64,000 nt of DNA from Mycolicibacter sp. MU0083 (GCF_963378075.1 NZ_OY726394.1:3224001-3288000); one strand, 5' to 3'. Positions 21,118 to 31,282 are shown, counted from the stretch's first letter. Notes: generated by a model not told the origin, from the sequence alone. Made by a program: numbers and translations.

Positions 21118-21963
21118 ATGACCGAAGCACTGGCACTCAAACCCGAGCTGGGGCGCTACGCGGTGTGGACCTTCGGATCCCCCACCCCCGAGCAGGCCAC
21201 CGAGATCGAACGCCTGGGTTACGGCGCGATCTGGGTGGGCGGCTCACCGGCCGCGGACCTGGCGTTCGTCGAACCGTTGCTGGCCGCGACGTCGACGTTG
21301 CAGGTGGCCACCGGGATCGTCAACGTCTGGTCGGCGGCGGCCGGTCCGGTCGCCGCGTCCTACCACCGCATCGAGACCGCGTTCCCGGGGCGGTTCCTGC
21401 TCGGCGTCGGTGTCGGGCACCCCGAACACACCGCCGAGTACCGCAGTCCCTACCGGGCGCTGACCGACTACCTGGACGCGCTGGACGAAGCCGGGGTCCC
21501 CACCAGTCGTCGGGTGCTGGCGGCGTTGGGCCCCAAGGTGCTGCGGTTGGCGGCCGAGCGCAGCGCCGGGGCGCACCCCTACCTGACCACCCCGGAGCAC
21601 ACCGCGAGCGCCCGCGAACTGGTCGGCCCGTCGGTGTTCCTCGCCCCCGAGCACAAGGTGGCGCTGACCACCGATGTCGCCGCGGCCCGCGCGGCCGGGC
21701 GGGAATCGGTCGACTTCTATCTGGGACTGTCCAACTACGTCAACAACTGGCGACGACTGGGCTTCGACGACGCCGACGTGCGCACCCCGGGCAGCGACCG
21801 GTTGATCGACGCGATGGTGGCCCACGGAACCGCCGAGGCGATCGCCGCCCGACTGGCCGAGCATCTGGACGCCGGCGCGGATCAGGTGACGATCCAGGTG
21901 TTGGGCGGCCCGACGGCCCTGCTGCCGACGTTGACCGCATTGGCCGGCCCGCTGGGTCTGTGA
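21118..21963 (+). CDS. Luciferase-like F420-dependent-type oxidoreductase (Rv3463-like)
   Basis: A 281-residue TIM-barrel protein of the luciferase-like monooxygenase family, most mycobacterial members of which use F420. It shows ATEIERLGYGAIWVGG, LLAATSTLQVATGIVNVW, FPGRFLLGVGVGHPEH and AHPYLTTPEHTASAREL, the cofactor- and substrate-lining strands. Location between infA and rmlB matches Rv3463. Substrate unknown. A palindromic hairpin follows the stop. Confidence 0.85.
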   Translation: MTEALALKPELGRYAVWTFGSPTPEQATEIERLGYGAIWVGGSPAADLAFVEPLLAATSTLQVATGIVNVWSAAAGPVAASYHRIETAFPGRFLLGVGVGHPEHTAEYRSPYRALTDYLDALDEAGVPTSRRVLAALGPKVLRLAAERSAGAHPYLTTPEHTASARELVGPSVFLAPEHKVALTTDVAAARAAGRESVDFYLGLSNYVNNWRRLGFDDADVRTPGSDRLIDAMVAHGTAEAIAARLAEHLDAGADQVTIQVLGGPTALLPTLTALAGPLGL

Positions 21964-22011
21964 TTTCGGCGCGGTCGCGACCGCTGAGCGGGACAAACCG
22001 CGCCGAAATCG
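21963..22011. terminator. Perfect 14-bp palindromic hairpin after the oxidoreductase
   Basis: GATTTCGGCGCGGT (21962/21963 onward) pairs with ACCGCGCCGAAATC about 20 bases later. It begins at the stop codon of the upstream gene and ends about 30 bases before rmlB. It is a likely terminator and resembles a repeated mycobacterial palindrome. Confidence 0.55.
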
Positions 22012-22029
22012 CAGGAGGGCCCGGGCTAA

Positions 22030-23055
<1,026 letters not shown>

Positions 23056-23056
23056 C

Positions 23057-23629
23057 ATGCAGGCACGCGAGCTGGCCGTCCCGGGGGCGTGGGAGCTCAC
23101 CCCCACTCAGCACGCCGATAGCCGCGGGGTGTTCTTCGAGTGGTTCACCGACCGTGAATTCAGCGCGTTCGCCGGGCATCGTTTCGAGCTGCGCCAGGCC
23201 AACTGTTCGGTGTCGAGCGCGGGCGTGCTGCGCGGCCTGCACTTCGCCCAGATGCCGCCCGGCCAGGCCAAGTACGTCACCTGTGTGTCCGGGGCGGTCT
23301 TCGACGTCGTCGTCGACATCCGGGTCGGTTCGCCGACCTACGGTCGCTGGGATGCGGTGCGACTGGACGATCAGAACCGCCGCTCGGTGTACCTGTCCGC
23401 CGATTTGGCCCACGGATTCCTTGCCCTGCAAGACAATTCGACGGTGATGTACCTGTGCTCGACCGAATACAATCCGCAGCGCGAGCACACGATCTGCGCC
23501 ACCGACCCGGCGATCGGCATCGACTGGCCCGGTGATCACGCGGTGACGCTGTCAGAGCGTGACGCGGCCGCGCCGTCGCTGGCCGAGGTCCGCGGCGCCG
23601 GACTGCTGCCGGAGTGGAACCCCCGCTGA
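23057..23629 (+). CDS. rmlC: dTDP-4-dehydrorhamnose 3,5-epimerase
   Basis: Cupin epimerase producing the L-sugar precursor. The 190-residue protein has RQANCSVSSAGVLRGLHFAQ with the catalytic His, DVVVDIRVGSPTYGRW, and the Tyr-containing DNSTVMYLCS strand. ATG 23057 is one base after the rmlB stop. In M. tuberculosis this is Rv3465; in this genome the next genes are the mms cluster. Confidence 0.95.
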   Translation: MQARELAVPGAWELTPTQHADSRGVFFEWFTDREFSAFAGHRFELRQANCSVSSAGVLRGLHFAQMPPGQAKYVTCVSGAVFDVVVDIRVGSPTYGRWDAVRLDDQNRRSVYLSADLAHGFLALQDNSTVMYLCSTEYNPQREHTICATDPAIGIDWPGDHAVTLSERDAAAPSLAEVRGAGLLPEWNPR

Positions 23630-23665
23630 GCACCTGCCCAGCAATGCCGGATCAGCTCTGGCAAT

Positions 23666-23683
23666 TACTAGGATGTCCTAGTA
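23666..23683 (+). promoter_or_regulatory. 18-bp palindromic operator upstream of mmsA
   Basis: TACTAGGA-TG-TCCTAGTA, 8-base perfect arms, 55 bases upstream of the mmsA start. Its position suggests a binding site for a dimeric repressor of the valine-catabolic operon. No regulator gene adjoins the operon in this window. Confidence 0.6.
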
Positions 23684-23737
23684 TTCTCGGTGCCGGACCC
23701 GATCCGACCCACCACTGGAAACTTCACGGGATGGCGC

Positions 23738-25258
23738 ATGAGCACACAGATTCCGCACTTCGTCGACGGCCACCGGACCACCGGCACCTCGCAGCGCAGC
23801 ACTGACGTCTTCGACCCCAACACCGGCACCGTGCAGGCCACACTGCCGCTGGCGAACCAGGCCGACGTCGACGCCGCCGTCGCCTCGGCCGCCGCAGCCC
23901 AGAAGGGCTGGGCCGCCCAGAACCCGCAACGCCGAGCGCGGGTCATGATGCGTTTCATCGGCCTGGTCAACACCCACATGGACGAGTTGGCCGAACTGCT
24001 CTCCCGCGAGCACGGCAAGACCGTCGACGACGCCCGCGGCGACATCCAGCGCGGCATCGAGGTCATCGAGTTCTGCGTCGGCATCCCGCATCTGCTCAAG
24101 GGCGAGCACACCGAGGGCGCCGGCCCCGGCATCGACGTGTTCTCGCTGCGCCAGCCGCTGGGCGTGGTCGCCGGGATCACCCCGTTCAACTTCCCCGCGA
24201 TGATCCCGCTGTGGCAGGCCGGACCGGCCCTGGCCTGCGGTAACGCATTCATCCTCAAGCCATCCGAGCGTGACCCCTCGGTTCCGGTGCGACTGGCCGA
24301 ACTGTTCGTCGAGGCCGGTCTGCCGCCGGGCGTGCTGCAGGTGGTGCACGGCGACAAGGAAGCCGTCGACGCCCTGCTGCACCACCCCGACGTCGCCGCC
24401 ATCGGTTTCGTCGGCAGCTCCGACATCGCGCAGTACATCTACTCGACCGCGACGGCCAACGGCAAGCGCTCGCAGTGCTTCGGCGGCGCCAAGAACCACA
24501 TGATCGTGATGCCCGACGCCGACCTGGATCAGGCCGTCGACGCGTTGATCGGCGCCGGCTACGGCAGTGCCGGGGAACGCTGCATGGCGATCTCGGTGGC
24601 GGTTCCGGTCGGCGAGCAGACCGCCGACCGGCTACGGGAACGACTGGTGGAGCGCATCAACGCCCTGCGGGTCGGACACAGCCTGGACCCCAAGGCCGAC
24701 TACGGGCCACTGGTGACCCGGGCCGCCCTGGAGCGGGTCAACGACTACATCGCCCAGGGCGTCGCTGCCGGCGCCGAACTGGTGATCGACGGACGCGAGC
24801 GGGCCGCCAACGACACCCAGTTCGGCGACGCCGACCTGACCGGCGGCTTCTTCGCCGGACCCACGCTGTTCGACCGTGTCACCACCGACATGTCGATCTA
24901 CACCGACGAGATCTTCGGCCCGGTGGTGAGCATCGTGCGGGCCGAGAACTACGAAGAGGCCCTGGCGCTTCCGTCCGAGCACGAGTACGGCAACGGCGTG
25001 GCGATCTTCACCCGCGACGGCGACACCGCCCGCGACTTCACCTCCCGGGTGCAGGTCGGCATGGTCGGGGTGAACGTGCCGATTCCGGTGCCGGTGGCCT
25101 ACCACACCTTCGGCGGCTGGAAGCGGTCCGGATTCGGTGACCTCAACCAGCACGGGACGGCGTCCATCACCTTCTACACCAAGGTCAAGACCGTCACCCA
25201 GCGCTGGCCCTCGGGCATCAAGGACGGCGCCGAATTCCACATCCCCACAATGCAATAG
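23738..25258 (+). CDS. mmsA: Methylmalonate-semialdehyde dehydrogenase (CoA-acylating)
   Basis: Converts methylmalonate semialdehyde to propionyl-CoA at the end of valine degradation. The 506-residue aldehyde dehydrogenase has NAD loop GFVGSSDIAQ, catalytic Cys282 in GSAGERCMAIS, and GGAKNH in place of the usual general-base Glu region, a hallmark of the CoA-acylating MMSDH group. ATG 23738 (MSTQIPHFVDG) is chosen as the usual N-terminus. Twelve bases before fadE9; operon order matches Rv0753c-0751c. Confidence 0.95.
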   Translation: MSTQIPHFVDGHRTTGTSQRSTDVFDPNTGTVQATLPLANQADVDAAVASAAAAQKGWAAQNPQRRARVMMRFIGLVNTHMDELAELLSREHGKTVDDARGDIQRGIEVIEFCVGIPHLLKGEHTEGAGPGIDVFSLRQPLGVVAGITPFNFPAMIPLWQAGPALACGNAFILKPSERDPSVPVRLAELFVEAGLPPGVLQVVHGDKEAVDALLHHPDVAAIGFVGSSDIAQYIYSTATANGKRSQCFGGAKNHMIVMPDADLDQAVDALIGAGYGSAGERCMAISVAVPVGEQTADRLRERLVERINALRVGHSLDPKADYGPLVTRAALERVNDYIAQGVAAGAELVIDGRERAANDTQFGDADLTGGFFAGPTLFDRVTTDMSIYTDEIFGPVVSIVRAENYEEALALPSEHEYGNGVAIFTRDGDTARDFTSRVQVGMVGVNVPIPVPVAYHTFGGWKRSGFGDLNQHGTASITFYTKVKTVTQRWPSGIKDGAEFHIPTMQ

Positions 25259-25269
25259 GGTCCGCCTGG

Positions 25270-26433
25270 ATGAACACGACCATGAATGACGAAGAACGGG
25301 TGATCGTCGACACCGCTGCGGCGTTCGCCGAGAAGCGTCTCGCCCCGTTCGCCCTGGAATGGGACGCCACCCACCACTTCCCCGTCGACGTGATGCGGGA
25401 GGCGGCCCAGCTCGGCATGGCGGCGATCTACTGCCGTGACGACGTCGGGGGCTCCGGGCTGCGCCGCCTGGACGGCGTACGCATCTTCGAACAGCTGGCG
25501 ATCGCCGACCCGGTCATCGCCGCCTACCTGTCGATCCACAACATGTGCGCCTGGATGGTCGACACCTACGGCACCGAGGACCAGCGCAAGAGTTGGGTGC
25601 CGCGGTTGGCGTCGATGGAGGCGGTGGCCAGCTACTGCCTCACCGAGCCCGGCGCCGGCTCGGATGCCAGCGCCCTGAGTACCCGCGCGGTACGCAACGG
25701 TTCGGACTATGTGCTCGACGGTGTCAAGCAGTTCATCTCCGGCGCCGGCGCCTCGGACGTCTATGTGGTGATGGCCCGAACCGGGGTGGACGGTCCTCGC
25801 GGCATCTCCACGTTCATCATCGAAAAGGACACGCCGGGACTGAGTTTCGGTGCCGCCGAACAGAAGATGGGCTGGAACGCCCAACCGACCGCGCAGGTCA
25901 TCCTCGAAGGTGTGCGGGTGCCCGCCGAGGCCATGCTCGGCGGTGAAGACGGCGACGGCAACGGCTTCAACATCGCCATGAGCGGGCTCAACGGCGGCCG
26001 GATCAACATCGCCGCCTGCTCGATGGGCGGCGGCCAGGCAGCGTTCGACAAGACCGGCGCCTACCTGGCCGACCGGACCGCCTTCGGTAAGGCCCTGCTC
26101 GACGAACCGACCATCCGGTTCACCCTCGCCGACATGGCCACCGCACTGGAGACCTCCCGGCTGCTGCTGTGGCGTGCCGCGACGGCACTGGACGACAACG
26201 CCGCCGACAAGGTGGAGTTGTGCGCGATGGCCAAGCGTTACGTCACCGACTCCTGCTTCGAGGTGGCCGACAAAGCGCTGCAGTTGCACGGCGGGTACGG
26301 GTACCTGCGCGAATACGGCCTGGAGAAGATCGTCCGGGATCTGCGGGTGCACCGCATCCTGGAGGGCACCAACGAGATCATGCGACTGGTGATCGGCCGG
26401 GCCGAGGCGGCCCGGGTCCGCTCCGCCCAGTAA
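25270..26433 (+). CDS. fadE9: Isobutyryl-CoA-type acyl-CoA dehydrogenase (FadE9)
   Basis: A 387-residue FAD-dependent acyl-CoA dehydrogenase. It shows YCLTEPGAGSDASAL and ISGAGASDVYVVMART FAD-binding blocks, LHGGYGYLREYGLEKIVRD and the C-terminal EGTNEI. Between mmsA and mmsB it most likely oxidises isobutyryl-CoA from valine. ATG 25270 follows a CTGG-poor spacer; MNTTMNDEER contains a second ATG 12 bases in. Confidence 0.92.
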   Translation: MNTTMNDEERVIVDTAAAFAEKRLAPFALEWDATHHFPVDVMREAAQLGMAAIYCRDDVGGSGLRRLDGVRIFEQLAIADPVIAAYLSIHNMCAWMVDTYGTEDQRKSWVPRLASMEAVASYCLTEPGAGSDASALSTRAVRNGSDYVLDGVKQFISGAGASDVYVVMARTGVDGPRGISTFIIEKDTPGLSFGAAEQKMGWNAQPTAQVILEGVRVPAEAMLGGEDGDGNGFNIAMSGLNGGRINIAACSMGGGQAAFDKTGAYLADRTAFGKALLDEPTIRFTLADMATALETSRLLLWRAATALDDNAADKVELCAMAKRYVTDSCFEVADKALQLHGGYGYLREYGLEKIVRDLRVHRILEGTNEIMRLVIGRAEAARVRSAQ

Positions 26434-26483
26434 TCCGGCAACGCAGTAACCCGTACCAAGGACACGGCCCCTTAGGAGCAGAT

Positions 26484-27359
26484 ATGGCAGTCGTCGCGTT
26501 TCTCGGTCTGGGCCGCATGGGTGCGCCGATGTCGGCGAACCTGGTGGCCGCCGGGCACACCGTGCGCGGCTTCGACCCGGTACCGGCCGCCGTCGAGGCC
26601 GCCGCCCAACACGGGGTGAGCAGCCACGGCAGTGCCACCGAGGCGGTGACCGGGGCCGACGTGGTGATCACCATGCTGCCGCACGGGGATGCGGTGAAGC
26701 AGTGCTACGCGCAGATCCTGCCGGCCGCCGGGCCGGGCACCCTGTTCATCGACAGTTCGACCATCTCGGTGGCCGACGCCCGCGAGGTGCACGCCCTGGC
26801 CGCGTCACACGGGTTCGAACAACTCGATGCGCCGGTGTCCGGCGGGGTGACCGGTGCGGTGGCCGGGCGGTTGGCCTTCATGGTCGGCGGCGGCGAGGAC
26901 GCCGTGACGCGCGCGACGCCCGTACTGGAACCGATGTCCGCCAAGATCATTCACTGCGGCGCGGCGGGTGCCGGCCAGGCCGCCAAGGTCTGCAACAACA
27001 TGGTGCTGGCCGTGCAGCAGGTGGCGGTCGCCGAGGCCTTCGTGCTGGCCGAAAAGCTCGGTCTGGCCGACCAGGCGCTGTTCGACGTGATGACCGGCGC
27101 CACCGGAAACTGCTGGGCACTGCACACCAACTGCCCGGTACCGGGCCCGGTGCCGACCTCCCCGGCGAACCGGAACTTCGAGCCCGGCTTCGCCACCGCG
27201 TTGATGAACAAGGACCTGGGCCTGGCGATGGACGCGGTGGCCTCATCCGGCGCGAACGCCCCGCTGGGCAGCCACGCCGCGGCCATCTATCGCGACTTCG
27301 CCGCAGAGCACGCGGCAGAGGACTTCAGCGCCGTCATCAAGGCACTGCGCAGCAGTTAG
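26484..27359 (+). CDS. mmsB: 3-hydroxyisobutyrate dehydrogenase
   Basis: NAD-dependent beta-hydroxyacid dehydrogenase in valine degradation. The 291-residue protein starts MAVVAFLGLGRMGAPMSANL (nucleotide fold), has the substrate loop DAPVSGGVTGA and the catalytic lysine region GQAAKVCNNM. ATG 26484 with the site TTAGGAG is preferred over an in-frame upstream extension within fadE9. Last gene of the mms operon. Confidence 0.94.
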   Translation: MAVVAFLGLGRMGAPMSANLVAAGHTVRGFDPVPAAVEAAAQHGVSSHGSATEAVTGADVVITMLPHGDAVKQCYAQILPAAGPGTLFIDSSTISVADAREVHALAASHGFEQLDAPVSGGVTGAVAGRLAFMVGGGEDAVTRATPVLEPMSAKIIHCGAAGAGQAAKVCNNMVLAVQQVAVAEAFVLAEKLGLADQALFDVMTGATGNCWALHTNCPVPGPVPTSPANRNFEPGFATALMNKDLGLAMDAVASSGANAPLGSHAAAIYRDFAAEHAAEDFSAVIKALRSS

Positions 27360-27378
27360 CCGCGCCGCACCGCCGCCC

Positions 27379-28071
27379 CTACTTGGCGATCGCCATCACC
27401 GCACCGGGCCGCAGCCAGCCGATGATCTTCACCAGCGTGGCATCGTCGATCGCGACGCAGCCCGCCGTCGGCCCGCCGTCGGTGGTGTGAAAGAAGTAGG
27501 CGGAACTGGCACCGGGTACCCGGGCCTTGTTGACGCCGATCACCACCGCGTGCCGGTACTGCGGGATGTTCAGGTTCTCGCTGACCGCGGTGTTGAACGG
27601 GCACTGGGCTTTCTTGCAGACCTGCATGGTGTTGTAGGTCGGGCTGTTGGAATCACTGTCCCACCAGTGGTCGGAGCCGACCTGTACATACGGCAGGCCA
27701 CCGCCGGGATTCGGCGCGGTGCCGAACGCCGAGTCGAGCGTGTAGACCCCCATCGGGGTGGTCGGCACACCTTCCCGGGACTGCGGCGTGATGCCGCCCG
27801 AGCCGACATGCGCCGGAATCCCGGCCGCGACCGGCTCCCAGCCCGCGGCGGTCCGTTGGTAGACGTCGATCTTCGCGGTCGAATGTCCGACTCCGACAAC
27901 CGAAACCACCTGGGTGGCGTTGCCGACCGCGTTGCCGAACCACGGTTCGACGACCGCTTCGGCCGACGGTGCGATGACCGGGGCCCCGATGATCACGCAC
28001 AGCACTGCACACAGCCCCACCACCAGTCGACGCACCACACCATGGTCGACGACCGCCGCGGCCGGCGTCAA
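27379..28071 (-). CDS. Secreted L,D-transpeptidase-like (YkuD) protein
   Basis: A 230-residue exported protein with a signal peptide (~13-38, ending AEA). Residues ~110-228 resemble the YkuD catalytic fold: GVYTLDSAFG, HWWDSDSNSPTYN and the motif FFHTTDGGPTAGC with His195 and catalytic Cys205. Such enzymes form 3-3 peptidoglycan crosslinks, but short YkuD proteins of this sort without a Big_5 domain in mycobacteria are not well studied, so activity is inferred. Stop-to-stop with mmsB (convergent, 19 bases). Confidence 0.8.
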   Translation of the reverse strand: MTPAAAVVDHGVVRRLVVGLCAVLCVIIGAPVIAPSAEAVVEPWFGNAVGNATQVVSVVGVGHSTAKIDVYQRTAAGWEPVAAGIPAHVGSGGITPQSREGVPTTPMGVYTLDSAFGTAPNPGGGLPYVQVGSDHWWDSDSNSPTYNTMQVCKKAQCPFNTAVSENLNIPQYRHAVVIGVNKARVPGASSAYFFHTTDGGPTAGCVAIDDATLVKIIGWLRPGAVMAIAK

Positions 28072-28087
28072 ACGACCGGTGAGGTGA

Positions 28088-28630
28088 TCAGCCTGCGGCG
28101 CGACAGCTGAACCGGGCGACCACCCGCTGCGCCTGCAACTGGCGACACCCGGCGGCCGACAGGCCCTCGTAGCCGCCCGCGGAGATGTGGATGACCGGCA
28201 GGCCGATCGCGGCCGCGGTGCGGGCCCCGGATTCGTAACCGGCGATCACCAGCGCCTCCCCGGCCACGATGCCCAGCTCCCACAACGCCAGCCGATAGAG
28301 CTCGGCGTCACCGGCGGGACCGGTCAGGTCGTCGGCACTGATCACGGTTTCGGCCATCCCGTCGCCCATCAGCTCCCGGACCCGCTCCTGCAGCCAGGAC
28401 CGCGGGCCGGCACCCACCACCGCCACCCAGATGCCGGCGGCGAACAGGCTGAGCACCAGGTCGACCAGCCCGGCGCGGGGTTCGCCGTCGGCGTCGGTGA
28501 GTGCGTCCAGATCGAAGATCACCGCTTGCAGGGGGTACACCTCGGCGTCGGCTTGCGCCTGATCCCACCAGAACGGGCGGGCAGGACTGGTCCATGTCGC
28601 GAGCGCAGTTGTGATCGGCATAACAGACAC
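28088..28630 (-). CDS. HAD-family hydrolase-like protein
   Basis: A 180-residue protein with the HAD motif I VIFDLDAL (nucleophile Asp), a motif II-like AVVGAG, and a motif IV-like LVIAGYESGARTAAAIGLPVIHI block with the usual aspartate pair not intact. It is short (cap small) and the motif III lysine is not obvious. The motif IV drift suggests low or altered phosphatase activity; substrate unknown. It lies 16 bases upstream of the L,D-transpeptidase-like gene on the same strand, possibly one operon. Confidence 0.65.
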   Translation of the reverse strand: MSVMPITTALATWTSPARPFWWDQAQADAEVYPLQAVIFDLDALTDADGEPRAGLVDLVLSLFAAGIWVAVVGAGPRSWLQERVRELMGDGMAETVISADDLTGPAGDAELYRLALWELGIVAGEALVIAGYESGARTAAAIGLPVIHISAGGYEGLSAAGCRQLQAQRVVARFSCRAAG

Positions 28631-28656
28631 GGTGCCGCAAACCCGCCGGTGTTGTC

Positions 28657-28674
28657 CTCCCCCATTGGGGGGAT
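28657..28674. promoter_or_regulatory. Dyad CCCCC-N4-GGGGG in the HAD/response-regulator gap
   Basis: TCCCCC and GGGGGA pair around a 4-base ATTG spacer in the 171-base divergent gap. It could be a binding site for the adjacent NarL-type regulator or a simple hairpin. Confidence 0.35.
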
Positions 28675-28801
28675 TCGGGTGGGGTATTGACCCACGCCGT
28701 CATTTCGGCGGTCCCGGCCTCCCCTCACCTCCGCCGCCCCTTCGGGCCAACTCCGGTGAGCATCGCCGAACCGCCTGACAGGGACCTTTATTGTCTTGGT
28801 T

Positions 28802-29452
28802 ATGCCCGTGCGCCTGGTACTGGTCGACGACCACGAGATGGTGATCGAGGGGCTGCGCGCCATGCTCACCGCCTTCGCCGACCGGGTGGAGGTGGTGGGG
28901 CAGGCGATCAACGCCGAGCAGGCCCTAGCCGTGATCGCCGAGACCGACCCCGACATCGTGCTGTGCGACGTGCGGATGCGCGGTGAGAGTGGACTGGACC
29001 TCTGCCTGGCGCTGCGCGAACGCGATCCCGAACGCAGGGTCGTGATGCTCTCGGTCTACGACGACGAGCAGTACCTGTTCGAGGCCCTGCGGGTCGGGGC
29101 CGCGGGGTATCTGCTCAAGAGCATCAGCAGCGACGACCTGGTCCATCAGATCGAACTGGCCCACCGCGGCGAGACCGTGATCGACCCCGGCCTGGCCGCG
29201 CGGGCGGCGGGCACCGCGGCCCGGTTGCAGCGCGACGAGTTCTGGCCCGGCGCCCGCCAGGGCCTCACCCAGCGGGAGAGCGAGATCCTGGCTTACATGG
29301 TCAGCGGGCTGTCCAACCGCGGGATCGCCACCAAGCTGGTGATCGGCGACGAGACGGTCAAATCCCACCTGCGTTCCATCTACCGCAAACTGGGGGTCTC
29401 CGACCGGACCGGCGCGGTGGCCACCGCACTGCGTGAAGGCATCTACCGGTGA
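28802..29452 (+). CDS. NarL/LuxR-family response regulator
   Basis: A receiver domain (~1-120) with acidic pocket DDH, phospho-acceptor Asp56 in IVLCDVRM, Ser in VMLSVYDD and Lys in GYLLKS, followed by a LuxR-type HTH (~150-205, LTQRESEILAYMVSGLSNRGIATKL). ATG 28802 is preferred to TTG 28796. The stop overlaps the kinase start by 4 bases, so the pair forms a two-component system. Signal and targets unknown. Confidence 0.9.
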   Translation: MPVRLVLVDDHEMVIEGLRAMLTAFADRVEVVGQAINAEQALAVIAETDPDIVLCDVRMRGESGLDLCLALRERDPERRVVMLSVYDDEQYLFEALRVGAAGYLLKSISSDDLVHQIELAHRGETVIDPGLAARAAGTAARLQRDEFWPGARQGLTQRESEILAYMVSGLSNRGIATKLVIGDETVKSHLRSIYRKLGVSDRTGAVATALREGIYR

Positions 29453-30717
29453 GTCCCTCCGGCGGGTCGCGGTCCCGCGCCCGCAAGACCAACGCGGTGC
29501 GGGATTTCGTCGACGCCAATCATGAGCTGGCGCTGCTGCGCGAACTCATCCAGGCGGCCTCCAGCGGCCCCGGGGTGGAACCGCTGGCCGCCGCCGCGGC
29601 CCGGATGATCACCGCGGCCACCGGCACGGACGTCTGTTTCGTGCACGTCCTCGACGACACCGAGCGCTCCCTGACCCTGACCGGCGCGACGCCGCCGTTC
29701 GACACCGAGGTGGGCAAGATCCGGCTGCCGCTGGGTTCGGGGATCTCCGGCTGGGTGGCTCGGCACCGCGAACCGGTGGTGATCAGCGACGACAAGGAAG
29801 CCGACCCGCGTTATGTCTCGATCGAGGCGTTGCGCGGGCGGGAGTTCACCTCGATGGTGTCGGTGCCGATGGAGACCGATCCGGGCGGGCTGGTGGGGGT
29901 GCTCAACGTGCACACCGTGGCGCACCGCGAGTTCACCCCCGGCGATGTCGAACTGCTGCTGGTGATCGGCCGGCTCATCGCCGGCGCCATGCACCAGGCC
30001 CGGCTGCACCGTCAGCTGGTGGCCCGCGAGCGTGCCCACGAACTGTTCGTCGAGCAGGTGATCGAAGCCCAGGAGATCGAGCGGCGCCGACTGGCGGGCG
30101 ACATCCACGACGGCATCTCGCAGCGGCTGGTGACGCTGTCCTACCGGCTCGACGCCGCCGCCCGGGCGGTCGGCCGCGATCCGGACGAGGCGTCGACGCA
30201 GCTGGAGGCGGCCCGCGAGTTGGCCGGGCTGACCTTGCAGGAGACCCGGGTGGCGATCAGCGGACTGCGGCCGCCGGTGCTCGACGACCTGGGCCTATCC
30301 GGCGGGCTCGCCAGCCTGGCGCGGTCGATCCCGCAACTCAAGATCGAGCTGGACCTGTCCGAGACCCGACTGCCCGAGCACATCGAACTGGCGCTGTACC
30401 GGATCGCACAGGAGGGGCTGCAGAACGTCGTCAAGCACGCGGAGGCGACCACGGTACGGCTGCGATACGCGATCAGCGCCGACCCCGATGTCGCCCGTCT
30501 GGAGATCGTCGACGACGGCGTGGGCTTCGACACCTTCGAGCACCCAGTGGGCGGCGACGAGATGGGCGGCTACGGCGTGCTGTCGATGGCCGAACGCGCC
30601 GAGTTGGTCAGCGGCCGGCTCAACATCCGGTCACGTCCGGGAGCGGGCACCGCCGTCATCGCCACCATCCCGATCCCGTCCCCGGCCGCGCGACCGAACG
30701 CGTCCCCGGAAACCTGA
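29449..30717 (+). CDS. GAF-domain sensor histidine kinase
   Basis: A cytosolic 422-residue kinase: GAF domain (~45-185, LPLGSGISGWVARHREPVVISDD), a HisKA_3 dimerisation region with His220 in RRRLAGDIHDGISQRL, and a HATPase domain with N and G boxes (YRIAQEGLQNVVKHAEA; VDDGVGFD; GGYGVLSMAERAELVSG). No membrane segment, so it senses a cytoplasmic ligand or redox state. Phosphorylates the regulator it overlaps, by family rule. GTG 29449 is the start. Confidence 0.9.
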   Translation: MSPSGGSRSRARKTNAVRDFVDANHELALLRELIQAASSGPGVEPLAAAAARMITAATGTDVCFVHVLDDTERSLTLTGATPPFDTEVGKIRLPLGSGISGWVARHREPVVISDDKEADPRYVSIEALRGREFTSMVSVPMETDPGGLVGVLNVHTVAHREFTPGDVELLLVIGRLIAGAMHQARLHRQLVARERAHELFVEQVIEAQEIERRRLAGDIHDGISQRLVTLSYRLDAAARAVGRDPDEASTQLEAARELAGLTLQETRVAISGLRPPVLDDLGLSGGLASLARSIPQLKIELDLSETRLPEHIELALYRIAQEGLQNVVKHAEATTVRLRYAISADPDVARLEIVDDGVGFDTFEHPVGGDEMGGYGVLSMAERAELVSGRLNIRSRPGAGTAVIATIPIPSPAARPNASPET

Positions 30718-30730
30718 CCGGGGCAAGAGC

Positions 30731-31273
30731 TCAGAAGTCGCCGGCGTTGCGGCGCAGCGTCTCGATCGCCGAGGACAGCACCCGTGATTCCTGCGCCGAC
30801 ATCCCGATATCGGCGAACACCTCGTCGTTGAGGCTGACCGTCGCCGCCGACACCGTGGAGCGCCCCAAGTCGGTGATGGACACCAGGGTGGTGCGGCCGT
30901 CGGTGGGATGCGGCAGTCGCTCCACCAGACCGGCGGCCTCCAACCGCCGGATCGCGTGGGTGACGCTGGTGACGTGGACCTGCAGCCGGTCGGAGGCCTT
31001 GGTGATCGGCAGCGCACCCGAGCGGCTGAACGCCAGCAGCCGCAGCAGCTCGTACCGGGAGAAGCTCAACCCGTAGGGCCGCAGCGTCGCCTCCACCCGG
31101 GCCAGCAGGATCTGGTGGGCACGCATCACCGAGGTCACCGCCACCATCCCGTCGGCGACGTCGCCCCAACCGGCACGCTCCCAGTTGCCGCGAGCCAGTG
31201 CGATCGGATCCGCGTCACCGGCGGAACTGGAAGCTGCCACGCCCTTTCTTACCGCACCGGCCGCCGCGCTCAC
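30731..31273 (-). CDS. MarR-family transcriptional regulator (Rv0737-like)
   Basis: A 180-residue winged-helix protein: SFSRYELLRLLAFS, recognition helix region ASDRLQVHVTSVTHAIRRLE and wing PTDGRTTLVSITDLG. Located divergently from a type III polyketide synthase with 71 bases between, which suggests it controls that gene and itself. GTG 31273 is one possible start; a palindrome CACACCGGTGTG spans it. Position near map-adk matches Rv0737. Confidence 0.85.
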   Translation of the reverse strand: MSAAAGAVRKGVAASSSAGDADPIALARGNWERAGWGDVADGMVAVTSVMRAHQILLARVEATLRPYGLSFSRYELLRLLAFSRSGALPITKASDRLQVHVTSVTHAIRRLEAAGLVERLPHPTDGRTTLVSITDLGRSTVSAATVSLNDEVFADIGMSAQESRVLSSAIETLRRNAGDF

Positions 31274-31282
31274 ACCGGTGTG
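31271..31282. promoter_or_regulatory. 12-bp palindrome CACACCGGTGTG at the MarR start
   Basis: A perfect 6+6 palindrome overlapping the putative GTG start of the MarR gene, in the 71-base divergent gap with the polyketide synthase. It could be the MarR operator; if so, the true start of the regulator may be downstream. Confidence 0.4.
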
